Below are positions 22,269 through 32,854 of a stretch of 64,000 nucleotides of DNA, in pieces. Numbering within the stretch: position 1 is the stretch's first letter; every line of letters starts with the position of its first letter. The stretch is from Aquibacillus albus. Lineage in GTDB: Bacteria; Bacillota; Bacilli; Bacillales; Amphibacillaceae. Under the pieces are notes generated by a model. The model searched no databases, was not told where the DNA came from, and saw nothing but the letters and a program-made list of their open reading frames with translations. The stretch lies in assembly GCF_016908325.1 (NCBI RefSeq), contig NZ_JAFBDR010000018.1, positions 31,128 through 95,127 on the forward strand, given 5' to 3'. A program made the position numbers and the translations under genes.

Positions 22269-23369
22269 ATGGCTTTAACAGCAGGAATTGTTGGTTTACC
22301 TAATGTTGGTAAGTCAACATTATTTAATGCGATTACGCAGGCAGGTGCAGAATCTGCCAATTATCCATTTTGTACAATAGATCCCAACGTTGGAATTGTA
22401 GAAGTTCCAGATTACCGCTTAGGAAAATTAACAGAACTAGTAAAACCGAAAAAGACGATTCCAACTGCATTTGAATTTACAGATATTGCTGGAATTGTGA
22501 AAGGTGCAAGTAAAGGGGAAGGACTAGGTAATCAATTTCTTTCTCATATTCGTCAAGTTGATGCAATTTGTCATGTGGTGCGTTGTTTTCAAGATGAGAA
22601 TATTACCCATGTATCAGGACAAGTAGATCCAATTTCTGATATTGAGACAATTAACCTCGAGCTCATTTTAGCTGATTTAGAAACGGTAACAAAACGTTTG
22701 CAGCGCGTGGAAAAGATGGCGAAACAAAAAGATAAAGAAGCTGTTGCTGAATTCGAGATTCTTTCTAAGTTAAGGGATGCTTTTGAAGAAGAACAGCCTG
22801 CACGTGCCGTATCTTTTACAGATGAACAAATGAAGTTGGTAAAAGGCCTTCATTTGTTAACTAGCAAGCCTATTCTTTATGTAGCTAATGTAGGGGAAGA
22901 TGAATTATTAGAAGCGGATGAAAATCCAAGTGTAAAAAAGGTTAGAGAGTTTGCTGCAAATGAAAATGCAGAAGTTATTGTTATTAGTGCAAAGGTTGAG
23001 TCTGAAATAGCTGAACTTGAAGGTGAAGAAAAAGAAATGTTCCTAGAAGAACTAGGAATTGCTGAATCTGGTTTAGACCAGCTTATTAAAGCAACATATC
23101 AGTTGTTAGGATTGGCCACCTATTTTACAGCTGGTGAACAAGAGGTACGTGCTTGGACTTTTAAAAAAGGGATGAAAGCTCCACAAGCTGCTGGTATTAT
23201 TCACTCCGATTTTGAAAGAGGATTTATAAGGGCAGAAACAGTTTCTTACGATGACCTTATAGAAGCTGGTTCCATGTCAATGGCAAAGGAAAAAGGTAAA
23301 GTGCGTTTAGAAGGTAAAGACTATTTGGTGAAAGACGGAGATGTCATTCATTTCCGTTTTAATGTGTAA
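22269..23369 (+). CDS. ychF: Redox-responsive ribosome-associated ATPase/GTPase YchF (OLA1 family)
   Basis: Obg-family P-loop NTPase of 366 aa that binds ribosomes and usually prefers ATP. G1 is GLPNVGKST (residues 8-16), G3 is FTDIAGIVKGASKGEGLGN, and the C-terminal TGS domain covers about 280-366 (EVRAWTFKKGMKAPQAAGII, DYLVKDGDVIHFRFNV). Sequence and length are canonical. It sits upstream of rpsF as in B. subtilis (yyaF). Confidence 0.95.
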   Translation: MALTAGIVGLPNVGKSTLFNAITQAGAESANYPFCTIDPNVGIVEVPDYRLGKLTELVKPKKTIPTAFEFTDIAGIVKGASKGEGLGNQFLSHIRQVDAICHVVRCFQDENITHVSGQVDPISDIETINLELILADLETVTKRLQRVEKMAKQKDKEAVAEFEILSKLRDAFEEEQPARAVSFTDEQMKLVKGLHLLTSKPILYVANVGEDELLEADENPSVKKVREFAANENAEVIVISAKVESEIAELEGEEKEMFLEELGIAESGLDQLIKATYQLLGLATYFTAGEQEVRAWTFKKGMKAPQAAGIIHSDFERGFIRAETVSYDDLIEAGSMSMAKEKGKVRLEGKDYLVKDGDVIHFRFNV

Positions 23370-23389
23370 GAATAAATCCCTCATAACCG

Positions 23390-23418
23390 TTGTGTTTTTA
23401 TAGTATGTTTGATATAAT
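23390..23418 (+). promoter_or_regulatory. SigA-type promoter of the rpsF operon
   Basis: TTGTGT at 23390-23395 and TATAAT at 23413-23418, separated by 17 bp, upstream of the rpsF leader. Confidence 0.7.
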
Positions 23419-23447
23419 GCTTTATTGTGAGTAATTAAAAAACGATT

Positions 23448-23484
23448 ACTCCTTGCTCCTATAAAGGAATAGGGGCCGCTAAGA
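23448..23484 (+). promoter_or_regulatory. Probable S6:S18-binding leader element of rpsF
   Basis: CTCCTAT and ATAGGGG form a hairpin. CCGCT bulges on the 3' side, and the flanking CTT/AAG can close a lower stem. A stem with a CCG bulge just upstream of rpsF matches the known S6:S18 autoregulatory mRNA motif. The fold was done by eye. Confidence 0.5.
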
Positions 23485-23504
23485 CCAAAAGGAGGTGCAA
23501 ACGG

Positions 23505-23795
23505 ATGAGAAACTATGAAATTATGTACATCATCCGCCCAAATATCGAGGAGGAAGCGCAAACGTCTTTAATCGAGCGTTTTAATGGAATCCTTACAGAT
23601 AATGGTGCGGAAATTGAAAAGGTTGATGAAAAAGGCAAGAAACGTCTTGCTTATGAAATCAATGACTTTCGTGATGGCTACTATGTAATAATTAACTTTA
23701 AAGGCGACCAAAACGCCATTAATGAATTCGATCGTCAAGCGAAATTCTCTGATGACATTATTCGTCATATAGCAGTTCGTGAAGACGACCAATAA
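23505..23795 (+). CDS. rpsF: Ribosomal protein S6
   Basis: 30S protein that pairs with S18 on 16S rRNA. It is 96 aa: [20 protein letters not shown] at the start, [20 protein letters not shown] in the middle. It is first gene of the rpsF-ssb-rpsR operon, preceded by AAAGGAGGTG and probably by an S6:S18 feedback element. ssb starts 12 bp after its stop. Confidence 0.98.
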   Translation: MRNYEIMYIIRPNIEEEAQTSLIERFNGILTDNGAEIEKVDEKGKKRLAYEINDFRDGYYVIINFKGDQNAINEFDRQAKFSDDIIRHIAVREDDQ

Positions 23796-23807
23796 GGAGT
23801 GGTTCTG

Positions 23808-24275
23808 ATGTTGAATCGTGTCGTATTAGTCGGCAGGTTAACGAGGGATCCAGACTTACGCTATACACCAAATGGAGTTGCTGTTGCTAACTTTACCTTA
23901 GCTGTTAATCGACCTTTTTCAAATCAGCAAGGGGATAGAGAAGCAGATTTTATTAACTGCGTTGTTTGGAGGCGTGCCGCGGAGAACTTAGCAAACTATA
24001 TGAAAAAGGGTAGTTTAGTTGGGGTAGATGGCCGTTTGCAATCGCGTAGTTTTGAAGGCCAAGATGGAAAAAGAGTATTTGTTACAGAGGTCGTAGCAGA
24101 TACGGTTCAATTCCTAGAAACAAGAGGTTCTTCTCAAGGTGGAGGACAAGGCTCAACAGGATTCCAACCAAATCAGAATCAACCAAATAATAATCCTAAT
24201 AGATCAAATGAAGAAGATCCGTTTAAAGATAACGGAGAACCAATTGATATATCAGATGATGATTTACCATTTTAA
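23808..24275 (+). CDS. ssbA: Single-stranded DNA-binding protein SsbA
   Basis: Tetrameric protein that coats single-stranded DNA and recruits replication and repair proteins. It is 155 aa from ATG 23808, which lies 8 nt after AAGGAG; a GTG at 23799 overlaps that ribosome site and is rejected. The OB fold covers about 1-105 ([40 protein letters not shown]). A Gly/Gln/Asn-rich linker leads to the acidic tip [11 protein letters not shown] that binds partner proteins. It lies between rpsF and rpsR. Confidence 0.98.
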   Translation: MLNRVVLVGRLTRDPDLRYTPNGVAVANFTLAVNRPFSNQQGDREADFINCVVWRRAAENLANYMKKGSLVGVDGRLQSRSFEGQDGKRVFVTEVVADTVQFLETRGSSQGGGQGSTGFQPNQNQPNNNPNRSNEEDPFKDNGEPIDISDDDLPF

Positions 24276-24279
24276 TTAA

Positions 24280-24525
<246 letters not shown>

Positions 24526-24532
24526 TAGAGAC

Positions 24533-24588
24533 AAGCAGCCCTATTCGTATCGGAACTAGCCGATGAGAATAGGGCTGCTTTATATTTT
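24533..24588 (+). terminator. Terminator of the rpsF-ssbA-rpsR operon
   Basis: AAGCAGCCCTATTC and GAATAGGGCTGCTT pair, with an inner ATCGG/CCGAT stem, followed by TATATTTT. Confidence 0.9.
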
Positions 24589-24685
24589 AAGAACCTTCGA
24601 GTCAAAATCAATACTGTACTTTAAAGTAATGCTATATTTAATTTAAATAGAAATCGTTTACATTTTGTATATTGTGTAAAATAGG

Positions 24686-24713
24686 TTGACAATCACTTTA
24701 ATTCTGCTATGAT
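24686..24713 (+). promoter_or_regulatory. SigA-type promoter of the serA T-box transcript
   Basis: TTGACA at 24686-24691 and TATGAT at 24708-24713 with a 16-bp spacer, about 60 bp upstream of the T-box stem I. Confidence 0.8.
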
Positions 24714-24769
24714 ATAAAAAAATTCAATTTATTCGATGTATGTAGATGAAGATACATTCATTGCATTAA

Positions 24770-24992
24770 AAACTTTAGAGAGCTGGTGGTTGGTGCAAAC
24801 TAGTGTTTTTGGCAGTGAATAGCCCTTCGGAGTAAACAGATTGAACCATGTTAGTAGGTCTGTTCGGCCCATGTCCGTTATCCATGACACCAAATGAAGA
24901 CTGTTCTATCTACTGAACAGTGAAAAAGGGTGGTACCGCGTAAGTTCCAACTTTTCGCCCCTTATGAAAGCATAGGGGGTGGAAAGTTTTTT
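24770..24992 (+). promoter_or_regulatory. T-box riboswitch controlling serA, probable serine specifier
   Basis: The stem I motifs AGAGAGCTGGTGG and GGTGCAAACTAG are followed by GTGAATAGCCCTTCGGAGTA, where the specifier position reads AGC (24821-24823), a serine codon. The T-box core GGGTGGTACCGCG lies at 24928-24940. A terminator (AACTTTTCGCCCCTTATG pairing with CATAGGGG...GGAAAGTT, then seven T) ends at about 24992. Uncharged tRNA would stabilise the antiterminator and turn on serA. The specifier was assigned by eye from its spacing to GGAGTA. Confidence 0.88.
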
Positions 24993-25125
24993 TAATGTCA
25001 CTATTTGGTTGTATCTGTTTTAAAAGAACAATCGATTTATTCAGGAAAGCGAACAAAAGTAAAAACTTTCCTGTTCTCAATGAATCAAAATAATTTTTGT
25101 ATAAAACATAGGGAGGTTCTAAAAG

Positions 25126-26712
25126 ATGGTTTATAAAGTGCTTATTAGTGATCCTTTAAGTGAAGATGGAATTCAACCTTTAAGAGAAGCTGAGAATATC
25201 GAAGTTACGATGAAAACAGATTTCACGCCAGAAGAATTAGCATTGCATATCGGTGAATATGACGCATTGCTTGTTCGTAGTCAAACGAAAGTAACAAGAG
25301 AAATTATTGAGCAAGCGAAGCGTTTGAAGATAATTGGTAGAGCAGGTGTTGGTGTAGATAATATTGATTTAGATGCAGCAACTGAGCACGGTGTTATTGT
25401 TGTTAATGCACCAGATGGAAACACTAATTCTGCTGCTGAACACACGATTGCAATGCTTATGTCGCTCGCAAGAAAAATTCCACAAGCATTCTATGCATTG
25501 AAGCATCAAAAGTGGGATCGAAAATCACATGTTGGTGTTGAATTGAAAAATAAAACATTGGGTGTTATAGGAATGGGTAGAATTGGTGTAGAGGTTGCTG
25601 CCCGAGCTAAAGGACAACGCATGAATGTGATTGCCTATGATCCATTTTTAACGGAAGAAAAAGCAGATAAATTAGGGGTCGATTACGGCTCAGTGGAAGA
25701 TGTGGTGCAAAAAGCAGACTTTATTACTGTACACACACCTTTGTTAAAAGAAACACGTCATTTAATTAATAAAGATGCTTTCGAGAAAATGAAAGATGGA
25801 GTACAAATTATTAACTGTGCACGTGGCGGTATCATTGACGAGGATGCTCTTTATGAAGCGATTGTTAATAAGAAGGTAGCTGGTGCAGCACTAGATGTAT
25901 TTGAGGAGGAACCTGCTGTAAACCACAAATTACTTGAGTTACCAGAAGTGATTGCTACACCACATCTAGGTGCTAGTACGATTGAAGCCCAAGAGAATGT
26001 TGCAATTGATGTGAGTCATGATGTCGTTCATTTCCTAACAGGTGGACTTGCAACAAATCCTGTTAATTTACCATCAGTTCCAAGTGAAGTGATGAAAAAA
26101 ATTGAGCCTTATTTCCGTCTATCTGAAAAATTAGGGACGTTCCTTACCTACTTAGCGGAAGAGGCGATTGAGGAAATTAGTATTTATTATGCAGGTGATT
26201 TAACGGATGTTCAAGTTGCCCCACTAACTCGTAATACCATTAAAGGGCTATTAAAGCGCCACCTTGGTGAACATGTCAATGATGTAAATGCTTCCTTTTT
26301 AGCTGAAAAAAAAGGCATTACAATTAACGAACAAAAAACGAGTACATCAAAAGGATTTACGAACCTGTTAACGGTGCAAGTCAAAACTTCCAAGACAACT
26401 AGAACAGTTGCTGGTACGCTATTAAATGGTTTAGGAGCGAGAATCGTTAAAGTTGATAACTATAGTGTGGATGTTATCCCAGAAGGCCATTTGTTATTTA
26501 TCCGACACAAAGACCAGCCTGGTGCTATTGGTAGAGTTGGAAGCTTGTTAGCAGAACATGATGTAAATATCGCTACCATGCAAGTAGGTCGTTCTGACGT
26601 TGGTGGAGATGCGATCATGATGCTAACGATTGATAAACATTTGGAAAAGGAAGTGCTTGAACAGTTAATAAATGTAACTGATATTTATGCTGTAAATGCA
26701 ATCGACCTATAA
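25126..26712 (+). CDS. serA: D-3-phosphoglycerate dehydrogenase
   Basis: First enzyme of serine synthesis, oxidising 3-phosphoglycerate to 3-phosphohydroxypyruvate with NAD. It is 528 aa, the long form with an extra ASB domain and a C-terminal ACT domain. The NAD-binding motif is [16 protein letters not shown] near residue 145; the catalytic Arg, Glu and His lie in [21 protein letters not shown] and PHLGAST. The ACT domain ([20 protein letters not shown]) occupies about the last 75 residues and may sense serine. Expression is controlled by the upstream serine-type T-box. Confidence 0.96.
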   Translation: MVYKVLISDPLSEDGIQPLREAENIEVTMKTDFTPEELALHIGEYDALLVRSQTKVTREIIEQAKRLKIIGRAGVGVDNIDLDAATEHGVIVVNAPDGNTNSAAEHTIAMLMSLARKIPQAFYALKHQKWDRKSHVGVELKNKTLGVIGMGRIGVEVAARAKGQRMNVIAYDPFLTEEKADKLGVDYGSVEDVVQKADFITVHTPLLKETRHLINKDAFEKMKDGVQIINCARGGIIDEDALYEAIVNKKVAGAALDVFEEEPAVNHKLLELPEVIATPHLGASTIEAQENVAIDVSHDVVHFLTGGLATNPVNLPSVPSEVMKKIEPYFRLSEKLGTFLTYLAEEAIEEISIYYAGDLTDVQVAPLTRNTIKGLLKRHLGEHVNDVNASFLAEKKGITINEQKTSTSKGFTNLLTVQVKTSKTTRTVAGTLLNGLGARIVKVDNYSVDVIPEGHLLFIRHKDQPGAIGRVGSLLAEHDVNIATMQVGRSDVGGDAIMMLTIDKHLEKEVLEQLINVTDIYAVNAIDL

Positions 26713-26718
26713 AATGAA

Positions 26719-26758
26719 AAAGAAGCACTCAGCCTAAAAGGTTTGAGTGCTTCTTTTG
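26719..26758 (+). terminator. Terminator after serA, possibly bidirectional
   Basis: AAGAAGCACTCA and TGAGTGCTTCTTTT form a stem. The A-rich 5' flank could make it work for the convergent gene too. Confidence 0.85.
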
Positions 26759-26823
26759 ATTCTGATAAGGACAGGTCGAGCTTTTTCCCGGTTTTTCAAA
26801 AGATATCGCGATTAAACTCTCTA

Positions 26824-27618
26824 CTACGATGATTGATTCAACTTATCCAGTAACGGAAATAAATCGTGTAGATCCTCTATTTCATAAGTAGGAGTAACAT
26901 CATTTATTTGCTTATTTTCACGGTTAATCCATACATTTTTAATCCCTACACGGTTTGATCCAAGAATGTCGGTCATTAAATTATCACCAACCATTAGCAC
27001 TTCATCCTTGTTAACACCAGCTTTTTCTAGAGCATGTTCGAAAATAGTCGGGTCTGGTTTACCTCTTCCAAAGTCTCCTGAAATAACAACATGGTCAAAA
27101 TAGGATTTAAGTTTAGGAGTTAATTTTAACTTTGTATGCTGTAAATCAGGTGATCCATTCGTTAAAAGTAATAATTGATAGTCATCGTTTAATCGATCAA
27201 GGATATGAAATGTTTCTTCATAGACAATCGGATTTTTTTGACGCTCTATTGGGAATCGCTCAGCTAATTCAGCACCCAACTCAGGGTCGTTGATACCAAG
27301 AGTTTGTAACCCTTTCGTCCAGGCATCCCTTCGGTAGGTAGGGACAATTTTGCTCATCTTTTGAAAATTTTCATCATCGTCTAAAAAATTTCCCCACAGC
27401 CCTTCGAAAGGATTTATTCCAATCATTTGTGTAAAAGGAAATGTCTCATAGGAAGCGTATAATTCTTTAGCCTGATTCCGGACAGCTTCCTCTAATTCGT
27501 CTGAGTTAACCCCACATTTTTCCTCGGCAATACGACAGGTTGCAACAAATGATTGTTTCACGCTTTTTTTATCCCATAATAACGTATCATCTAGATCAAA
27601 GAAAATGGTTGTAATCAT
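26824..27618 (-). CDS. HAD-superfamily phosphatase (YsaA/YjjG-like)
   Basis: 264-aa HAD hydrolase starting at ATG 27618, which has GGAGGAG 9 nt upstream; an in-frame start at 27645 has no such site. Motif I is FFDLDDTLL, motif II is [10 protein letters not shown], motif III Lys lies in [10 protein letters not shown], and motif IV is [13 protein letters not shown]. The cap is helical, as in class C1 HADs. Members of this subgroup include phosphoserine-phosphatase-like and nucleotidase-like enzymes. Convergence with serA makes a serine-pathway role worth testing, but the substrate cannot be read from sequence. Confidence 0.8.
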   Translation of the reverse strand: MITTIFFDLDDTLLWDKKSVKQSFVATCRIAEEKCGVNSDELEEAVRNQAKELYASYETFPFTQMIGINPFEGLWGNFLDDDENFQKMSKIVPTYRRDAWTKGLQTLGINDPELGAELAERFPIERQKNPIVYEETFHILDRLNDDYQLLLLTNGSPDLQHTKLKLTPKLKSYFDHVVISGDFGRGKPDPTIFEHALEKAGVNKDEVLMVGDNLMTDILGSNRVGIKNVWINRENKQINDVTPTYEIEDLHDLFPLLDKLNQSS

Positions 27619-27718
27619 TAATTTTCTCCTCCATAAATTTATCATTAAGATAAATATAATATAGATTGAATTTTGGTAAAAGGATTTTTAGATAGAATAC
27701 ACAAAAGTAGAGAAAGAT

Positions 27719-27817
27719 TTGTAATCATATGTCTCAATCGTTTATAATCAGTTAGTGAGGTACATTCGAAGGAAAAGAACTCAATTTTAAAGCACAGCTC
27801 ATGCGCTGTGCTTTTTC
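27719..27817 (+). promoter_or_regulatory. Promoter and terminator-like hairpin upstream of yybS
   Basis: TTGTAA (27719-27724) and TATAAT (27743-27748, 18-bp spacer) are followed about 45 bp later by AAGCACAGC/GCTGTGCTT and TTTTTC (27790-27817). No gene lies between them. The unit could be a short RNA or an attenuator of the yybS-gdpP-rplI operon that starts 65 bp later. Confidence 0.45.
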
Positions 27818-27882
27818 TTAACAATGCTTAATGCTCTGCAACAGGATGATTTTTTAGGTCTAGTGATAATGAGGTGTCTAAT

Positions 27883-28821
27883 GTGAAGAATAAGAGCATA
27901 GCAAGAGAAGGATTGGTTTTTAGTGTAATCTATATTCTCTTACTATATACAACAATATTTGTTCCAGCTATAGAATTAATTACTATCTTTTTTTTACCTA
28001 TCCCGTTTGTTTACTTTACTTCGAAACATGGATTAAAAAGAGGTATTTCTTTTTTCATTATTAATTTATTAGTCGTTTCATTATTTATTGCTGTACTATC
28101 TATCCCATTTACTATTTTAGCAGGACTTGGAGGTACATTAATTGGCCTAGCTATCCATGAAAAATTATCTGCATATGAAACATGGGCAAGAGGGACACTT
28201 GGTTTTGTACTTGGTCTTGTTTCTATATTCGTATTTATCCAACTATTTTTTGGGATAAATGTTATCAATGAGTTTAACGAAACGATTTCTGAATCGGTTG
28301 AAATGAGTCAAGATATACTAAGTAACTTTGGGTTAGAGCCAACAGCAAGTGAACTGGAAATGATTGAAGAGCAAATGCTTCAGGTAATCCAGCTAATACC
28401 GGTGTTTTTGGTAATTATCGCTATGATTATTGGATTTTTGACTCAATGGCTTAGCTATAAATTGTTAAATCGGAAGGATAAGTTAGGATTAAAGTTTCCA
28501 CCATTTAGAAATTTTAAATTACCGAAAGTAGTTATTTGGATTTACTTCATCGCTATTTTATTAACTTGGTTACAATTTGAACAAGGGACTTTTACCTATC
28601 AGGGTGTGATCAATGTAACGAATTTAACAGCAGTGTTAATCACTCTGCAAGGATTTTCCTTTATTTTGTATTATGTTTATATTAAAAAGTTATCAAAGGT
28701 TATACCAGTAATTGCCATTATCATGTGTATTCTTTTTCCGTTTATGGGACTTTATATGATTAGAATCTTAGGTATAATTGATTTAGGATTTTCTTTAAGA
28801 GAACGAATTGAAAAGAAATGA
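27883..28821 (+). CDS. yybS: YybS-like DUF2232 membrane protein
   Basis: 312-aa protein of the DUF2232 (YybS) family with about eight membrane segments. Its function is unknown; it is conserved next to gdpP and rplI in Bacillaceae. The start is GTG 27883 behind GAGGTG; a GTG at 27874 overlaps this site. The resulting N-terminus KNKSIAREGLVFSVIYILLL resembles B. subtilis YybS. gdpP starts 31 bp downstream. Confidence 0.85.
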   Translation: MKNKSIAREGLVFSVIYILLLYTTIFVPAIELITIFFLPIPFVYFTSKHGLKRGISFFIINLLVVSLFIAVLSIPFTILAGLGGTLIGLAIHEKLSAYETWARGTLGFVLGLVSIFVFIQLFFGINVINEFNETISESVEMSQDILSNFGLEPTASELEMIEEQMLQVIQLIPVFLVIIAMIIGFLTQWLSYKLLNRKDKLGLKFPPFRNFKLPKVVIWIYFIAILLTWLQFEQGTFTYQGVINVTNLTAVLITLQGFSFILYYVYIKKLSKVIPVIAIIMCILFPFMGLYMIRILGIIDLGFSLRERIEKK

Positions 28822-28852
28822 GCGCGTATTAAAGGCTTAGGAGCTGACTTTC

Positions 28853-30829
28853 ATGCCAGACTTGTTCAAAAAGCCAACCATTAGTAGTCACTTAATCATT
28901 ATTTATTCCTTATCTATTCTTTTATTAGGGTTTATTTGGTATTTTCAATGGATATTAGGAATAATAATGACAGTTTTATTGGTTGCATCTTTATATTATA
29001 GTATTCGGTCGGAAAAATCGTTAATTAGTGAAACAGAAGAATACATTTCAACTCTTTCTCATCGGGTTAAAAAAGTTGGAGAAGAAGCATTGCTCGAGAT
29101 GCCTATTGGAATCGTTCTTTATAGTGAGGATTTTAACATTGAATGGGCGAATCCATATATGAACAAGTTTACAGACGATGAAACTTTAGTAGGAAAATCG
29201 TTACATTTATTATCTGACGATTTAACTACGATGATCAAAGAAGACAAAAACGAAGGATGGATTCCATTAAGCGGGTTTGAATTTCAAATTTTAATCAAAA
29301 GAGAAGAAAGATTGCTTTATTTCCTTGATAGAACGAAACAAACAGAAATTCAAAATCTTTACCATAACGAACAAACAGTCTTAGGAATCATTTTTCTAGA
29401 TAATTACGAAGAGATTACACAAACAATGGATGACACTGCAAAAAGTCATATTAATTCCAGAGTGACTTCTATTTTAAATGAATGGTCCGTTGAATATGGG
29501 ATTTACTTAAAACGTATATCGCAAGAACGGTTTTTAGCTGTTATGAATCAACAAATATTGAACCAATTGGAGAAAACGAAATTTGAGATTCTTGATGAAG
29601 TAAGGGAGCTTATTTCTGACAATAAAAATGTTCCACTAACATTAAGTATAGGTGTAAGTTTAGGTGGTGTTTCGCTTCCCGCGCTTGGAGAATTAGCGCA
29701 ATCTAGTTTAGATTTAGCGTTAGGGCGTGGTGGTGACCAGGCCGTTATTAAAGAGGAATCTGGAAAGGTTCGGTTTTATGGCGGTAAAACAAATCCAATG
29801 GAGAAAAGAACTCGGGTAAGAGCTAGAGTGATTTCCCATGCTTTAAAAGAGTTAGTTCAAGATAGTGACCGGGTTTTAATAATGGGCCATAAATCTCCTG
29901 ATATGGATTCAGTCGGTGCTGCTATTGGAATTTTAAAAGTAGCCCAAGCAAATGATATCGAAGCAAATATTGTGTTAGATTCAGATGATATTGATACTGG
30001 TGTACAACGGTTAATCGAGGAAATTAGAGAGCAAGAGGAGCTATGGGAAAAATTCGTTGAACCTGAAAAGGCACTAGATGTTGTGACGAAGGATACGTTG
30101 CTCGTTGTTGTTGATACACATAAACCTTCACTTGTTGCAGAGGAAAAGCTTTTAAGCAAGACAGAGCGTATTGTTGTGATAGATCACCATAGACGTGGAG
30201 AAGAATTTATTCAGCGTCCAACGCTTGTTTATATGGAACCGTATGCTTCTTCTACAGCTGAGCTAGTTACGGAACTATTAGAGTATCAGCCGAAAAATTT
30301 GAAAATAAATATGTTGGAATCAACCGCACTATTGGCGGGGATTATTGTAGATACGAAAAGCTTTACATTAAGAACGGGATCAAGAACTTTTGATGCCGCG
30401 TCCTATTTAAGATCTAAAGGTGCAGATACTGTACTGGTTCAAAGGTTTATGAAAGAAGATTTGGATGTTTATGTGAAACGAAGTCGATTAATAGAAAATA
30501 CAAATATTTATCGAGATGGTGTTGCAATTTCCGTTGGTAATAAAGGGGAAACATATGGCCCGGTGATTATTGCTCAAGCAGCTGACACGTTATTGACGAT
30601 GAGCGGAGTAACTGCTTCATTCGTTGTATCTGAAAGAAATGATGGGCGTATTGGAATTAGTGCTCGCTCGTTAGGGGAAATAAACGTTCAAGTCATTATG
30701 GAAAAGATGAATGGCGGTGGACACCTCACAAATGCAGCAACACAATTAGATGACACTACGATTGAAGATACAGCTGATCAATTAAAAATGGTCATTGATG
30801 AATATTTTGAAGGGGGAGATTATGAATGA
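28853..30829 (+). CDS. gdpP: Cyclic-di-AMP phosphodiesterase GdpP
   Basis: Membrane-bound c-di-AMP hydrolase of 658 aa that affects cell-wall stress and potassium homeostasis. Two N-terminal membrane segments (about 14-55) are followed by a PAS-like domain (about 80-150), a degenerate GGDEF domain (about 175-300, with no GGDEF motif) and a DHH/DHHA1 module. Key residues are in [35 protein letters not shown] and the C-terminal [12 protein letters not shown]. The stop overlaps rplI by 4 bp, so expression is tied to L9. Confidence 0.96.
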   Translation: MPDLFKKPTISSHLIIIYSLSILLLGFIWYFQWILGIIMTVLLVASLYYSIRSEKSLISETEEYISTLSHRVKKVGEEALLEMPIGIVLYSEDFNIEWANPYMNKFTDDETLVGKSLHLLSDDLTTMIKEDKNEGWIPLSGFEFQILIKREERLLYFLDRTKQTEIQNLYHNEQTVLGIIFLDNYEEITQTMDDTAKSHINSRVTSILNEWSVEYGIYLKRISQERFLAVMNQQILNQLEKTKFEILDEVRELISDNKNVPLTLSIGVSLGGVSLPALGELAQSSLDLALGRGGDQAVIKEESGKVRFYGGKTNPMEKRTRVRARVISHALKELVQDSDRVLIMGHKSPDMDSVGAAIGILKVAQANDIEANIVLDSDDIDTGVQRLIEEIREQEELWEKFVEPEKALDVVTKDTLLVVVDTHKPSLVAEEKLLSKTERIVVIDHHRRGEEFIQRPTLVYMEPYASSTAELVTELLEYQPKNLKINMLESTALLAGIIVDTKSFTLRTGSRTFDAASYLRSKGADTVLVQRFMKEDLDVYVKRSRLIENTNIYRDGVAISVGNKGETYGPVIIAQAADTLLTMSGVTASFVVSERNDGRIGISARSLGEINVQVIMEKMNGGGHLTNAATQLDDTTIEDTADQLKMVIDEYFEGGDYE

Positions 30830-31272
30830 AAGTAATTTTCACAAAGGATGTAAAAGGAAAAGGGAAAAAAGGTGAAGTAAAAAATGTTTCTGACGGGTAT
30901 GCTCGTAACTATTTATTAAAGAATAACTTGGCAGTAGAAGCAACTGGTGGAAACATGAAGGCATTAGAAGCACAGAAAAACAAGGAAAAGCGTCAAGAGC
31001 AAGAGGAAGTGAATGAAGCGAAACAAATAAAAGAAAAATTAGAATCATTGACTGTAGAGCTTAAGGCAAAATCTGGTGATGGCGGACGATTGTTTGGTTC
31101 TATTACAAGTAAACAAATTGCTGATGAGCTTAAAAAGAAGCATCAAATTAAAATGGATAAACGGAAAATTGAATTGGATCAACCAATTCGAGCTTTAGGC
31201 TATACGAATGTACCGGTGAAGATTCACCCTGAAGTAACGGGAACAATTAAAGTACATGTAACAGAGGAATAA
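30826..31272 (+). CDS. rplI: Ribosomal protein L9
   Basis: 50S protein, 148 aa, with the N-terminal RNA-binding domain [20 protein letters not shown], a long connecting helix (about 42-75) and the C-terminal domain ending [16 protein letters not shown]. Translation is coupled to gdpP (ATGA overlap). A strong terminator follows. Confidence 0.98.
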   Translation: MKVIFTKDVKGKGKKGEVKNVSDGYARNYLLKNNLAVEATGGNMKALEAQKNKEKRQEQEEVNEAKQIKEKLESLTVELKAKSGDGGRLFGSITSKQIADELKKKHQIKMDKRKIELDQPIRALGYTNVPVKIHPEVTGTIKVHVTEE

Positions 31273-31276
31273 TGGA

Positions 31277-31308
31277 GAATGGGAGGTTTAATTACCTCCC
31301 ATTTCTTT
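31277..31308 (+). terminator. Terminator after rplI
   Basis: AATGGGAGGT and ACCTCCCATT around TTAATT, followed by TCTTTCTTCTTTC. Confidence 0.8.
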
Positions 31309-31390
31309 CTTCTTTCAGCATGTGGTCCTTATCGTTTATGATAGACTTATAGTATGCTAATTGTAGATTTTTGGGAAGGAGCAATAAGTA

Positions 31391-32770
31391 ATGAGTGAGC
31401 AATGGAGTGATCGTACCCCACCTCATAATATAGAAGCAGAGCAAGCTGTACTTGGAGCAATTTTTCTAGAGCCCGAAGCCATTTCATCTGCTTCTGAACG
31501 ATTAATGCCTGAAGACTTTTATCGTGCAAGCCATCAACGAATTTTTCAGGTGATGGTAAGTCTATCAGACAAAGGGGAACCGATAGACCTTGTAACTGTA
31601 ACGACAGCACTTTCCAATGCAAAAATTCTTGATGAGGTTGGTGGAGTATCCTATTTAAGTGATTTGGCAACCACTGTACCAACTGCTGCAAATATAGAAT
31701 ATTACAGTAAAATAGTAGAGGAAAAGGCATTATTACGAAGATTAATAAGAACGGCAACCGATATTGTTACGACGAGTTTTTCAAGGGAAGATGAGATAGA
31801 TGAAGTTTTAAATGATGCCGAAAAAAATATATTAGAAGTTTCCCAGCGGAATAATTCAGGTGCGTTTAAAAATATTAAAGATGTCCTGATTGAAGTTTAT
31901 GATAATATTGAACAATTACATCATAATAATGCCGAAGTAACTGGTATTCCTACTGGATTTAGAGATTTAGATAAAATTACTTCTGGTTTTCAGCGTAATG
32001 ACTTGATTATCGTTGCAGCCCGTCCATCCGTTGGTAAAACGGCGTTTGCATTAAATATTGCACAAAATGTATCTATTAAAACCGATGAGAATGTCGCCAT
32101 ATTCAGTCTGGAAATGGGTGCTGAACAGTTAGTTTCCCGTATGCTTTGTGCAGAGGGAAATATCGATGCTCAACGATTACGTACTGGGAGTCTAGAAGCA
32201 GAGGATTGGGGCAAATTAACGATGGCAATGGGTAGTTTATCCAATGCCGGTATTTTTATAGATGATACGCCAGGTATTCGTGTTAGTGAAATACGCTCGA
32301 AATGTCGTCGTCTCAAACAAGAGCATGGGTTAGGAATGATTTTAATTGACTATCTCCAATTGATTCAAGGTAGTGCTAATTCAAAAGAAAACAGACAACA
32401 AGAGGTTTCAGAAATCTCTCGTTCATTAAAAGGATTGGCAAGAGAATTAAATGTTCCATTGATTGCACTGTCTCAGCTTTCTCGTGGCGTTGAATCCCGT
32501 CAAGATAAGCGGCCAATGATGTCAGACCTTCGTGAATCAGGAAGTATTGAGCAGGATGCAGATATTGTTGGATTTTTATATCGTGATGACTATTATGACC
32601 AAGAATCAGAGAAACAGAATATCATTGAGATTATTTTAGCGAAGCAACGTAACGGCCCTGTTGGAACGGTAGAGTTAGCATTTGTGAAAGAGTACAACAA
32701 GTTTGTTGATTTAGACCATCGCTATCAGGAAAGTGACATTCCACCAGTAGGTGCAGGAAGCGGCGCTTAA
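31391..32770 (+). CDS. dnaC: Replicative DNA helicase (DnaB family; DnaC in B. subtilis)
   Basis: Hexameric 5'-3' helicase of the replication fork, 459 aa. The N-terminal collar domain (PHNIEAEQAVLGAIFLEPE) is followed by the RecA-like motor: Walker A ARPSVGKTAFALNIA near residue 210, Walker B LIDYLQLIQG, and DLRESGSIEQDADIV with the arginine finger region. AAGGAG precedes the ATG. It is a single gene ending in a terminator. E. coli nomenclature would call it dnaB. Confidence 0.97.
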   Translation: MSEQWSDRTPPHNIEAEQAVLGAIFLEPEAISSASERLMPEDFYRASHQRIFQVMVSLSDKGEPIDLVTVTTALSNAKILDEVGGVSYLSDLATTVPTAANIEYYSKIVEEKALLRRLIRTATDIVTTSFSREDEIDEVLNDAEKNILEVSQRNNSGAFKNIKDVLIEVYDNIEQLHHNNAEVTGIPTGFRDLDKITSGFQRNDLIIVAARPSVGKTAFALNIAQNVSIKTDENVAIFSLEMGAEQLVSRMLCAEGNIDAQRLRTGSLEAEDWGKLTMAMGSLSNAGIFIDDTPGIRVSEIRSKCRRLKQEHGLGMILIDYLQLIQGSANSKENRQQEVSEISRSLKGLARELNVPLIALSQLSRGVESRQDKRPMMSDLRESGSIEQDADIVGFLYRDDYYDQESEKQNIIEIILAKQRNGPVGTVELAFVKEYNKFVDLDHRYQESDIPPVGAGSGA

Positions 32771-32776
32771 TAAAAA

Positions 32777-32811
32777 AAGCTATTAGTTTTTCATGACTAG
32801 TAGCTTTTTTT
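32777..32811 (+). terminator. Terminator after the helicase gene
   Basis: AAAAGCTATTAGT and ACTAGTAGCTTTT form a stem, followed by TTTTC. Confidence 0.85.
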
Positions 32812-32854
32812 CACGTTAGGAAAGTATAAAATTTTAGCGAAAATCATTGAAACA

